64,000 bases of DNA, from the NCBI RefSeq assembly GCF_001625015.1, contig NZ_LVWJ02000019.1, forward strand, positions 62,001 to 126,000, given 5' to 3'. How positions within the stretch are numbered: position 1 is the first letter of the stretch; every line of letters starts with the position of its first letter. Origin of the DNA: Lewinella sp. 4G2. Lineage in GTDB: Bacteria > Bacteroidota > Bacteroidia > Chitinophagales > Saprospiraceae. Below, piece after piece: positions 34,531 to 42,137 of this stretch. Both the position numbers and the translations under genes were made by a program. A model generated the notes under the pieces. The model was not told where the DNA came from and did no database searches. It saw nothing but the letters and a program-made list of their open reading frames with translations.

Positions 34531-35274
34531 ATGAAGATGCTCGTTTGCGTCAGCAAGACGCCCGAAACCACCACTAAGATCAAGCTCGCCGGCGATGGCT
34601 CCGACCTGGACATGGCCGGCGTCAAGTACATTATGAACCCCTACGATGAGTGGTACGCCCTCGTGCGCGCCCTCGAACTGAAGGAGGCATCTGGCAGTGG
34701 CTCTGTTACCCTACTTAACGTAGGCTCCGCCGATAATGACAGCGTGATTCGTAAAGGACTTGCCGTTGGTGCCGACGACGCAATTCGCGTGAACGCCGAA
34801 GGCCAGGGCAGCTTATTCATCGCCAAACAAATTGCCGCAGTGGCAAAGGACGGCGGATACGACGTGCTGTTTTTCGGTAAAGAAACCATCGACTACAACG
34901 GTTCCGAAGTAGGCGCCATGGTGGCCGAACTGCTCGATATCGCCTACGTCAGTGAAGCTAGCCATATGGAGATGAACGGTTCTACGGCGACCATCACCCG
35001 CGATATTGAAGGCGGCGTGGAGATCGTAGAAGTAGAAGCCCCCTTCGCCATCAGCAGTGCCAAAGGCCTGGCCGAGCAACGGATCCCAAACATGCGGGGC
35101 ATCATGATGGCTAAGCGTAAGCCACTAAAAGTAGTCGAGCCCGTCGCCGCCGAAGTAGCGACGAAGGTGACGCACTACGATCTGCCCGCGGAAAAATCCG
35201 CCGTTAAGCTCATCGAGCCGGATAACATGGATGAACTCGTCCGCCTACTGCACGAAGAAGCTAAGGTGATCTAA
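34531..35274 (+). CDS. etfB: electron transfer flavoprotein subunit beta
   Basis: 247 residues. MKMLVCVSKTPETTTKI start, NPYDEWYALVRALELKE (about 36-52), GKETIDYNGSEVGAMVAELL (about 116-135) and the loop AEQRIPNMRGIMMAKRKP (about 185-202) are standard for EtfB, which binds AMP and contacts acyl-CoA dehydrogenases. Followed 62 bp later by etfA. With EtfA it passes electrons from dehydrogenases such as the glutaryl-CoA dehydrogenase encoded about 9 kb downstream to the quinone pool. Confidence 0.95.
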   Translation: MKMLVCVSKTPETTTKIKLAGDGSDLDMAGVKYIMNPYDEWYALVRALELKEASGSGSVTLLNVGSADNDSVIRKGLAVGADDAIRVNAEGQGSLFIAKQIAAVAKDGGYDVLFFGKETIDYNGSEVGAMVAELLDIAYVSEASHMEMNGSTATITRDIEGGVEIVEVEAPFAISSAKGLAEQRIPNMRGIMMAKRKPLKVVEPVAAEVATKVTHYDLPAEKSAVKLIEPDNMDELVRLLHEEAKVI

Positions 35275-35336
35275 TCCTCACTTCTCCTAACCTTCCCTTA
35301 ACAATCAGCCCCTCAGGGCCAAAAAATATAACAGCT

Positions 35337-36287
35337 ATGGTTCTCGTATTTGCCGAAGCCGTCAACGGAAATTTCAAGAAAGCCGCTCACGAAGCCGTCA
35401 CGTACGGTACTAAAACCGCTGCCGCACTCGGAACGGATTGCGTAGCCCTGACCATCGGTTCGGTTAATGACGCCGGTAATCTGGGTCGCTTTGGCGCCAC
35501 TAAAGTTTACAACGTACCCGGTGTAGATAGCTTTGACAGTGGTGTCTACACCGCCGCAATCGCTGGAACTGCCCAGCAGTTAGGTGCCAAAACGATCATT
35601 CTAATGCACTCCAGCACCGGCAAGAGTATTCTCGGTCGACTCGCCGCCCGGCTCGATGCTGGCTCCGCCCCCGGCGTGAATAGTGTGCCTACTGTGGATG
35701 GCAGTTTTAAAGTACGCAAGGCCGTTTTCTCCGGAAAAGCCTTCGCCGAAGTGGAAATCACCACCGATTACAAAGTGATCAGCGTTGCGGGTAACTCCAT
35801 TCCCGTGGAAGAAACGGGTTCCGCCCTCACTGTTGAAACGCTGAACTTGGACCTACCGGCCTCCCGCACTAAAGTCCTGGAGACCAAGCGTGCTTCCGGC
35901 CGCACCCCGCTGCCCGAAGCGGAATTGGTGGTATCCGGAGGCCGCGGCCTCAAAGGGCCCGAGAACTGGGGCGTACTGGAAGACCTCGCGGATGCACTTG
36001 GTGCTACGACGGCTTGTAGCCGCCCCGTGGCGGACGTCGACTGGCGCCCCCACCACGAGCACGTTGGGCAAACGGGTGTTGCTATTCGCCCAAATCTTTA
36101 CATCGCTGCCGGCATTAGTGGTGCTATTCAGCACCTCGCCGGCGTCAATAGTTCGAAGACAATTGTGGTGATCAACAAGGACCCCGAAGCGCCTTTCTTC
36201 AAGGCGGCCGATTACGGTGTAGTAGGTGACCTTTTCGAAGTACTGCCCAAGCTTACGGAGGCCATCAAGGCACACAAAGCCGGGTAA
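35337..36287 (+). CDS. etfA: electron transfer flavoprotein subunit alpha
   Basis: 316 residues. N-terminal domain (1-185) and the FAD-binding C-terminal domain with SGGRGLKGPENWGVLEDLAD (about 199-218), VGQTGVAIRPNLYIAAGISG (about 241-260), GAIQHLAG and INKDPEAPFFKAADYGVVGD. Forms the EtfAB heterodimer. A rho-independent terminator follows 28 bp after the stop. Confidence 0.96.
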   Translation: MVLVFAEAVNGNFKKAAHEAVTYGTKTAAALGTDCVALTIGSVNDAGNLGRFGATKVYNVPGVDSFDSGVYTAAIAGTAQQLGAKTIILMHSSTGKSILGRLAARLDAGSAPGVNSVPTVDGSFKVRKAVFSGKAFAEVEITTDYKVISVAGNSIPVEETGSALTVETLNLDLPASRTKVLETKRASGRTPLPEAELVVSGGRGLKGPENWGVLEDLADALGATTACSRPVADVDWRPHHEHVGQTGVAIRPNLYIAAGISGAIQHLAGVNSSKTIVVINKDPEAPFFKAADYGVVGDLFEVLPKLTEAIKAHKAG

Positions 36288-36315
36288 TCCATCCTAAATT
36301 TCAAGACTAACCTGA

Positions 36316-36347
36316 GAAGCTGGGGCAATCGTTCCAGCTTCTTTTTT
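36316..36347 (+). terminator. rho-independent terminator of etfBA
   Basis: GAAGCTGG (36316-36323) pairs with CCAGCTTC (36334-36341) across a 10-nt loop, followed by TTTTTTC. Confidence 0.8.
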
Positions 36348-36383
36348 CTTGAGGGGACCCTTCTTTAATTCGGGCGAAACCAT

Positions 36384-36391
36384 TACCTTTG
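36384..36391 (+). promoter_or_regulatory. -7 box of the rpsT promoter
   Basis: TACCTTTG, exact match, with a leader of about 33 nt before the rpsT ATG. Confidence 0.65.
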
Positions 36392-36427
36392 CCCTCCAAT
36401 TCAAAACCGACGTAAAAATCAGTACTC

Positions 36428-36682
36428 ATGGCTAACCACGCATCTTCCAAAAAGCGTATTCGTCAGGACGCTAAAAAGCGCCTTCACAACCGTTACTACA
36501 AGAAATCCGCGCGTACGGCAATTGCCCGTTTCCGCAACCTCGAAGAGAAGGATGAAGCCCTCAAGCAGCTTCCCGCTCTTTTCAGCATGATTGATGGCCT
36601 GGCTAAGCGCCGCCTCTTTCACCCCAACAAAGCCGCTAACCTGAAGTCTGGCCTGAGCGTTTTCGCTCAGAAGCTCGCCTAA
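36428..36682 (+). CDS. rpsT: 30S ribosomal protein S20
   Basis: 84 residues, MANHASSKKRIRQDAKKRLH, very basic with the three-helix layout of S20 (RTAIARFRNLEEKDEAL; GLAKRRLFHPNKAANLKS). Binds 16S rRNA early in 30S assembly. It has its own promoter and terminator, i.e. monocistronic. Confidence 0.97.
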   Translation: MANHASSKKRIRQDAKKRLHNRYYKKSARTAIARFRNLEEKDEALKQLPALFSMIDGLAKRRLFHPNKAANLKSGLSVFAQKLA

Positions 36683-36712
36683 ATGTTTTAGCTTCGGTTT
36701 TGAAGAATTTTT

Positions 36713-36744
36713 AAGCCTCCTCGCTTCACGGCGGGGAGGCTTTT
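36713..36744 (+). terminator. rho-independent terminator of rpsT
   Basis: AAGCCTCCTCGC (36713-36724) pairs with GCGGGGAGGCTT (36731-36742), one wobble pair, followed by TTTT. Strong and compact. Confidence 0.85.
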
Positions 36745-36848
36745 CTGCGTGTAGCTACTTAAGGTTGGAGAAGACGTCCGATACTTTGGTGTGCGATCTA
36801 ATCCATTACGCCTTTAGCACAGTGACGTAAGCAATAAGAACCGGCAGC

Positions 36849-37832
36849 TTATTCTACTTCTACCCGCTGAAGTTTTTTGCTTAGGTCTCCTACGATGATC
36901 TCACCGTGGTCGCGAGTATTTTCGATGAAGAGTTTACTCGTTGCTTTCCCCGCGCAGGCTACCCCGGCCATGTAGACGTTGGGGAGATTGGTTTCCAAAG
37001 TCTCAGAATTCAGGACGGGCTTGCAAGCATCATCTACGTTGATCTCCAGACCCAAACGCTCGAATAGCTCAAAATTGGGTTCGTAGCCCGTCATGGCCAG
37101 TACGAAATCGTTCGGAATGCTTACCACACCATCCGGCGTTTCAATATCCACTTCATTCGGGCGGATGGCCTTAAGGGTGGAACCGAAGTAGGTTTTGATG
37201 GAACCCTCTTTTATACGATTTTCAATGTCTGGTTTGATCCAGTACTTCACGCGGCTGTTCACCTCGTGACCACGGATGACCATGGTGACGTCGGCGCCCT
37301 TCCGCCAGGTTTCCAGGGCGGCATCGCAAGCAGAGTTAGCGGCGCCGACTACTACTACTTTTTGGCCGATGTATACGTGAGGATCATCGTAGTAGTGGCG
37401 CACCTTCGGTAGATCCTCCCCTGGTATATTGAGATAGCGGGGTGTATCGTAAAAGCCCGTCGCTACGCAGACGCCCGCCGTGTGATATTCACCCTTATTG
37501 GTCGTCACCAAATAACCACCCTCAGTAGCGGGGTGCATATCCTCGACGGCTTCATACAGGTGAAGGTTGATACCGTGGGTACCGATCAGTCGCCGGTAAT
37601 ATTCGAGGGCCTCCGCCCGGGTCGGTTTGTCGCCGTGGCTAATGAAAGGCGTATTGTGGATTTCCAGTTTCAGCGAAGTACTGAAGAAAGTCATGTTCAC
37701 CGGGAAGTTATACAGGCTATTCGCCAGAGCACCTTTCTCCAGGACGAGGTGTTTCAGCCCAGCCTTTTGCGCGCTGATGGCTACGTTGATGCCCGAGGGG
37801 CCTCCACCGATGATGATCAGATCGTACTGCAT
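36849..37832 (-). CDS. ypdA: YpdA-like FAD/NAD(P)-dependent disulfide reductase
   Basis: 327 residues from MQYDLIIIGGGPSGINVAIS. FAD motif GGGPSG (9-14); NSLYNFPVNMTFFSTSLKLE is the YpdA-specific stretch; second dinucleotide motif VVVVGAANSACDAALE (about 155-170); the C-terminal region has VYMAGVACAG. It lacks the CxxC of thioredoxin reductases, as YpdA does; relatives reduce bacillithiol disulfide (family knowledge). The frame is open 56 codons further upstream, but ATG 37832 gives the conserved N-terminus. Divergent from the polyprenyl synthetase. Confidence 0.88.
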   Translation of the reverse strand: MQYDLIIIGGGPSGINVAISAQKAGLKHLVLEKGALANSLYNFPVNMTFFSTSLKLEIHNTPFISHGDKPTRAEALEYYRRLIGTHGINLHLYEAVEDMHPATEGGYLVTTNKGEYHTAGVCVATGFYDTPRYLNIPGEDLPKVRHYYDDPHVYIGQKVVVVGAANSACDAALETWRKGADVTMVIRGHEVNSRVKYWIKPDIENRIKEGSIKTYFGSTLKAIRPNEVDIETPDGVVSIPNDFVLAMTGYEPNFELFERLGLEINVDDACKPVLNSETLETNLPNVYMAGVACAGKATSKLFIENTRDHGEIIVGDLSKKLQRVEVE

Positions 37833-37954
37833 AGTTAGCTCGTTCCTGTTAGTTTGGAAGCAGCAGCAATTGATGGCTGCTACCCCCACGATTACAAAAA
37901 GCTTGGAGAGCATTGAATGTTTCGGGTGCCGGTCGCACCTCGCGTAGGGCTTTG

Positions 37955-37962
37955 TACTTTTG
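37955..37962 (+). promoter_or_regulatory. -7 box directly before an ATG (leaderless pattern)
   Basis: TACTTTTG, exact TAnnTTTG match, then CCGC and the ATG at 37967. Confidence 0.6.
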
Positions 37963-37966
37963 CCGC

Positions 37967-38962
37967 ATGTTACAGCCCGGCACCCAGTCCATTCAAGCAT
38001 TAAGAGAATTATTCATTGCGCAGCTTTCCAGCCACTTTCGGGAGCGGGAGCCGCTGGGGCTGTACGAACCCATCAATTATATCCTGCAAATTGGGGGTAA
38101 ACGGATTCGCCCCGTCGTCGCTCTCCTGGCCGGTAAGATCTTTGGTGACGAGGACCTGAGCCGCACCATGCCCGTCGCGCTGGCCGTTGAGGTATTCCAC
38201 AACTTTACGCTGTTGCACGATGATATTATGGACGATAGCCCCATCCGCCGGGGGCAGCCCACCGTGCACGAGAAGTGGGACGTCAATACGGGCATTCTTT
38301 CTGGCGACCTCATGCTCATTCAGGCCTATCAGCACCTGGCCAACTGCCCAAACGAGGACGCCTTCCCCGGCATGTTGAAGGCTTTCAACCGAGTCGCCAC
38401 GGGCGTTTGTGAAGGGCAGCAGTACGACGTTGATTTTGAGGTACGCGACGACGTTACGATCGAAGAGTACCTCAAGATGATTGAACTCAAAACGGCCGTC
38501 CTGCTCGGTGGTGCCTTAGAGATCGGTGCCCTCGCAGCCGGCGCATCTCAGACGGACGCAGACCATCTCTACGCCTTCGGCCGCCTGACCGGCTTGGCCT
38601 TCCAGTTACAGGATGACCTGCTCGACACCTTCGGCGAAACCAGCAGTACTGGAAAATTGACCGGTAACGACATCATCCGCAACAAAAAAACCTTTCTCTT
38701 CCTACACGCCCTCACCCTATTAGGGGAAGATGAGCGCCAAGAAATGGTTGATCTTTTTAATACTTCGCCTGCTGATCCAAGCCCAAAAGTCGCCCGGGTA
38801 ACGGACCTCATGCAGCAAGCGGGCATTCCGGAAGCCGTCGCCAAATTACGGGATGAATACCAGGCCAAAGCCTACGGCCACCTCGCAGCAGTTCAGGGTA
38901 ACGAGCAGTGGAAGGCGGTGCTGAAGGGCCTGGCGGAGAGTTTGCTGGGGAGGGTTTCTTAG
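37967..38962 (+). CDS. polyprenyl diphosphate synthase
   Basis: 331 residues from MLQPGTQSIQALRELF. First Asp-rich motif LLHDDIMDDS (Asp85, Asp86, Asp89), second LQDDLLDTFG (Asp216, Asp217, Asp220), GGKRIRPV (43-50) and the KLTGNDIIRNKKTFL loop. A trans-isoprenyl chain elongator of the octaprenyl/geranylgeranyl type making quinone side chains or carotenoid precursors; chain length is not certain. The upstream frame is open but the -7 box four bases before ATG fixes the start. Its stop lies in the first unit of a hairpin repeat. Confidence 0.93.
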   Translation: MLQPGTQSIQALRELFIAQLSSHFREREPLGLYEPINYILQIGGKRIRPVVALLAGKIFGDEDLSRTMPVALAVEVFHNFTLLHDDIMDDSPIRRGQPTVHEKWDVNTGILSGDLMLIQAYQHLANCPNEDAFPGMLKAFNRVATGVCEGQQYDVDFEVRDDVTIEEYLKMIELKTAVLLGGALEIGALAAGASQTDADHLYAFGRLTGLAFQLQDDLLDTFGETSSTGKLTGNDIIRNKKTFLFLHALTLLGEDERQEMVDLFNTSPADPSPKVARVTDLMQQAGIPEAVAKLRDEYQAKAYGHLAAVQGNEQWKAVLKGLAESLLGRVS

Positions 38963-39047
38963 TCGGGTAGTACTTAGTCGGGTGGTCGGGTAGTACTTAG
39001 TCGGGTAGTACTACGCTACTACCCGACTACCGTACTACCCGACTACT
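38960..39047. repeat. octamer/heptamer-word hairpin between convergent genes (TAGTCGGG family)
   Basis: The left arm alternates TAGTCGGG and TAGTACT words (38960-39012); the right arm reads CTACCCGA, CTACCGTA, CTACCCGA, CTACTCTA in 8-nt steps (about 39018-39049). The arms are complementary. Both flanking stop codons (TAG at 38960-38962 and TAG of the minus gene at 39043-39045) are part of the repeat. Probably a bidirectional terminator. Confidence 0.85.
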
Positions 39048-40200
39048 CTACTACCAACCGTACAATCCCCTCCCCTTCCACCGAGGCGTAAGCGTAGCCA
39101 TCCGGGCCCATCCGTAAGTCCCGTACGCGGCCAAAATTATTGAGGACCTTGTCTTCGCCCACGACGGTTTTCCCATCCAGCTGGACGTGTTGGACGCGCA
39201 TAAATTTCAGGCTACCAACGAGTAGGTCGCCTTCCCAGCCCGGGTACTTATCGCCGGTGATAAAGCACATGCCGCTAGGGGCGATGCTGGGCACCCAGTA
39301 GTGGAGCGGTTGCTCCATCCCGGGCGCGCTCACCTCTTCGGTAATTTGGGAGCCGTTGTAGTTGATGCCGTAGGTAACCACTGGCCATCCATAGTTCCTG
39401 CCGGGTTCGATGATATTGATTTCGTCACCACCGCGGGGGCCGTGTTCGGTTTCCCAGATCTCTCCGGTCTCCGGGTGCACGGTCATACTCTGGGGGTTGC
39501 GGTGACCGTAGGAGTAGATCGCTTGCTTGGCGGCGGGGTAATCCACGAAGGGGTTGTCGGCGGGGATTGAGCCATCCTTGGCAATTCGGTACACTTTGCC
39601 TCCGTCGCGGGTGGTATCCTGCGGGTTCTGGTCGCGGTTCCCCCGGTCTCCGATGGTGAAATAGAGGTGGCCATCTTCGGGTCCCCAGACCATCCGGCTG
39701 CCGTAGTGGTAGGGCTTATCGGTCCGGTTCTTCATTTCGTAGAGGGTCTGGAAATTCTCCAATTCGCTTTCGTCGTCGGCGAGGCGGCCTACCCCGATGG
39801 AGGTGGCGGCGTTGTTCTCATCGTCCGGCTGGGAGTAACTGAGGTACACCAAGCGGTTCGTGGCGAAATCCTGATCCAGGAGCACGTCAAGTAATCCACC
39901 TTGCCCTACGTTTTTTACCTCCGGTACACCCACGGTGATACTGTCGTGGTTGGCGCCATCTGCGGCGATAATCAGTAGTTTTCCGGCCTTATCCGTAGCG
40001 ATCATCCGTCCATCGGGCAGGAAATGGAAGGACCACAGGATGTCTTCGTACTCAAAAACCACTTTGGGTTTGATGGCCGTCGCGCGAAGGGCCATATTGC
40101 TGGCCCGGTCGGGTGCTGGCCGGGATGTTTCGGTCGCGGTGGCACTCTGATCACAGCCGGCTAGAAAGAGCAGGAAGGCAAATAAGTAGAAGATCCTCAT
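39043..40200 (-). CDS. PQQ-type soluble sugar dehydrogenase lipoprotein
   Basis: 385 residues from MRIFYLFAFLLFLAGCDQS, a lipoprotein signal (LAGC). The body is the six-bladed glucose/sorbosone dehydrogenase fold: GQGGLLDVLLDQDF (about 95-108), YGSRMVWGPEDGHLYFTIGD (about 160-179), YSYGHRNPQSM (about 225-235), ETEHGPRGGDEINII and SGMCFITGDKYPGWEGD. The His/Asp/Arg positions for PQQ and substrate (GHRNPQ, EHGPRGGDE) are present. Periplasmic or outer-membrane-anchored sugar oxidation is expected. Confidence 0.9.
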   Translation of the reverse strand: MRIFYLFAFLLFLAGCDQSATATETSRPAPDRASNMALRATAIKPKVVFEYEDILWSFHFLPDGRMIATDKAGKLLIIAADGANHDSITVGVPEVKNVGQGGLLDVLLDQDFATNRLVYLSYSQPDDENNAATSIGVGRLADDESELENFQTLYEMKNRTDKPYHYGSRMVWGPEDGHLYFTIGDRGNRDQNPQDTTRDGGKVYRIAKDGSIPADNPFVDYPAAKQAIYSYGHRNPQSMTVHPETGEIWETEHGPRGGDEINIIEPGRNYGWPVVTYGINYNGSQITEEVSAPGMEQPLHYWVPSIAPSGMCFITGDKYPGWEGDLLVGSLKFMRVQHVQLDGKTVVGEDKVLNNFGRVRDLRMGPDGYAYASVEGEGIVRLVVE

Positions 40201-40248
40201 GGTGGTACATTGGTTACCCACCTACTACAATTACTTCGTGCTGGATGT

Positions 40249-40265
40249 TGCGCTGCCGCGGGTGC
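40249..40265 (-). repeat. 17-bp dispersed word, copy 10 (intergenic)
   Basis: TGCGCTGCCGCGGGTGC, 15 of 17 to the consensus. Confidence 0.82.
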
Positions 40266-40393
40266 CGGGGAGGTGGGCGAGTAATATGGGACCGAACCCC
40301 ATCTCTCTAGATTGATCCGAAGATGGATCCCATCCCATAATTATCGGGACAAGACATGCGTTAGCTCACTCATTTTTACTAGCACTTTGCGTT

Positions 40394-40410
40394 GCACCTG
40401 CGGCAGCGCC
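40394..40410 (+). repeat. 17-bp dispersed word, copy 11 (intergenic)
   Basis: Exact GCACCTGCGGCAGCGCC, opposite in orientation to copy 10 and 128 bp away. Confidence 0.9.
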
Positions 40411-40490
40411 CAAGCCGTAAATACTGCTAATGGAAAGTAGAGTAAGACTGAAAAAGTGGATCACTCTGCTTCGCCATTTCCGTTCTTCAC

Positions 40491-41246
40491 CTACTGTTTC
40501 AAATACCGCAGCGTCTTCTGGTGCCGCCCCTTCCGCAACCGGACGAAGTAGATGCCCTGCGGGCTGGAACCCAGGTTCAGGGGAGATTCGCCAGTAGTGT
40601 ACGTCTCCCGCAAAATCAAATCACCGGATGCATTGTACACGAACACGTCCGTACTTCCGACCGCATCACCGAACAGATTATCGATCCGGATGGCCCCGCG
40701 GCCCGGGTTCGCGGCGATGGTGGCGTGCTTGAGGGGGTTGATGATGTCCTCTCCTCCCTTACCGCCGCAGGTAAAGTCATCCAGGATTCCGTTAAGGTCT
40801 TCCCAGCGGGGAGCCGTGGCCTTGCCGTTATCATTGCCGGGGAAGTAGATTTTCTCGGCGTCGTCATCTAACAAGATAAGATTGCCGTAATAGCCACAGG
40901 CGGATAACCCCTGCTCGCCATTCGTTAAGCTACGAGGACGGGTGAACAGCAGGTAGCGGTTCCCCACCCGGTCATTATCCCCAAACCAACTGGAGCAGGA
41001 ACTATTGGTGGGGCCTAGGTCCACCTCCGCACGATCCGTGATGCCTACAACCGCCCGGCGAATCTGAAAGCCGGCATTACCACTTCCGCGGGGTGCGCGC
41101 TTCATTTCGATTTCCAGCACCAGCCCGCCGGTAGTATCCGCGCGGCAGAGCATATCCTCGAGAGAAATGTAGGTATTGGCGCAGCTACATGCCGCCAAAC
41201 AAAAACTCAACGAAGAGAGCAGAATGATGAGCAGTGGTCGAAGCAT
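40491..41246 (-). CDS. T9SS type A secreted protein with Cys-rich N-terminal domain
   Basis: 251 residues from MLRPLLIILLSSLSFCLAAC. The signal is followed by CSCANTYISLEDMLC, resembling the N-terminus of NTR/TIMP-like domains (tentative). Cysteines at CGYYG and FTCGG suggest disulfides. The C-terminal ~85 residues (ATIAANPGRGAIRIDNLFG, VYNASGDLILRETYTTGE, SPQGIYFVRLRKGRHQKTLR) form a type A sorting domain, so the protein is exported by T9SS. The frame extends upstream by 51 codons, but ATG 41246 gives a proper signal peptide. Confidence 0.82.
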   Translation of the reverse strand: MLRPLLIILLSSLSFCLAACSCANTYISLEDMLCRADTTGGLVLEIEMKRAPRGSGNAGFQIRRAVVGITDRAEVDLGPTNSSCSSWFGDNDRVGNRYLLFTRPRSLTNGEQGLSACGYYGNLILLDDDAEKIYFPGNDNGKATAPRWEDLNGILDDFTCGGKGGEDIINPLKHATIAANPGRGAIRIDNLFGDAVGSTDVFVYNASGDLILRETYTTGESPLNLGSSPQGIYFVRLRKGRHQKTLRYLKQ

Positions 41247-41490
41247 TAAGTCGGTGTTTGCCGTGAAGACGCAAGCTTGGTCTCCAAGCGTTGGCAGATA
41301 ACCTGATTTTTTTCGGCCAAGGAAACATCCCACCGTGTCCCCGTGTCCGTAACCCCAATTTAACGCTCCTGTAAGTAACGTTTGCCATCCTTTTAACAAT
41401 GAACGGGCAATTCCGAACCGAATTTTACCGCTTTACTGGCACCCCGACGGGAGCCTGAATTATACCCACACCCACAAAGATTCCTAGACC

Positions 41491-42129
41491 ATGAAGTACT
41501 CAATTGCTGTCCTTACCTTCTTTTTACTCGCCCTTTGCACCGCACCCGCGGCAGCGCAAATCGAAATCGGCCTGAAGGCCGGCGTCGCTACCCAATCGCT
41601 ACAGGACGAAACTTTTGACCTCACCAACGGCGGCCGCCAGGAGCTCGGTGATGCCATCGCCGAGGCCGAATACGGCTTTCAATTTGGTGCCATGCTACGC
41701 ATCCCGATGTCCGACCGGTTCGATATTCAGACGGAGGTGACACTGAATAGCGCGAAGACTAACTTCCGTTTTAACGACCCCGACACCAACATGGAGCAAG
41801 TGCTGAGCGAGCGCTACAACGATATCAACGTACCGGTGATGGGCTCCTGGAAGATCGCCTTCCTCCGCTTCAATGCAGGCCCGGTGGGCCATTTCTTCCT
41901 GAACTCCACCTCAGATCTACGGGATCCGGACGGCCGCGAACGCACTTTTGACTCCTTTAATCTGGGGTATACCCTCGGTGGCGCGGTAGATATCGGCCCC
42001 CTTACACTAGACGTGCGCTACGACGGTAATTTCTCCAAGTACGGCGATGAGTTCGTAATCGCGGGCGAGACCCTGGAAGTCGACCAGGCCCCTAAGCGTT
42101 GGATCGGCTCCGTAGCCTACCGCTTCTAA
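41491..42129 (+). CDS. porin-like outer-membrane beta-barrel protein
   Basis: 212 residues, signal peptide MKYSIAVLTFFLLALCTAPA then AAQ at the cleavage site. OMP_b-brl_2/PorT style: IEIGLKAGVATQSL, YGFQFGAMLRIPM, FDIQTEVTLNSAKTNF, INVPVMGSWKIAFLRFNAG, final WIGSVAYRF with the C-terminal Phe. Function unknown. The DNA for the signal-peptidase site (TAPAAAQ) is a copy of the 17-bp word. Convergent, 8 bp from the transporter gene. Confidence 0.88.
   Translation: MKYSIAVLTFFLLALCTAPAAAQIEIGLKAGVATQSLQDETFDLTNGGRQELGDAIAEAEYGFQFGAMLRIPMSDRFDIQTEVTLNSAKTNFRFNDPDTNMEQVLSERYNDINVPVMGSWKIAFLRFNAGPVGHFFLNSTSDLRDPDGRERTFDSFNLGYTLGGAVDIGPLTLDVRYDGNFSKYGDEFVIAGETLEVDQAPKRWIGSVAYRF
41542..41557 (+). repeat. 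17-bp dispersed word, copy 12 (intragenic, signal peptide)
   Basis: GCACCCGCGGCAGCGC followed by A instead of C. It encodes APAAAQ at the end of the signal peptide of the porin-like protein. Confidence 0.82.
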
Positions 42130-42137
42130 GCGCGGGC

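Larger units (their letters stand above)
40201..40490. other. intergenic region with two inverted copies of the 17-bp word
   Basis: 290 bp between two minus-strand genes. Apart from the two word copies (40249-40265 minus, 40394-40410 plus) I see no gene; a region near 40300-40340 has weak inverted GATGGATC/CCATC words. Confidence 0.55.
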
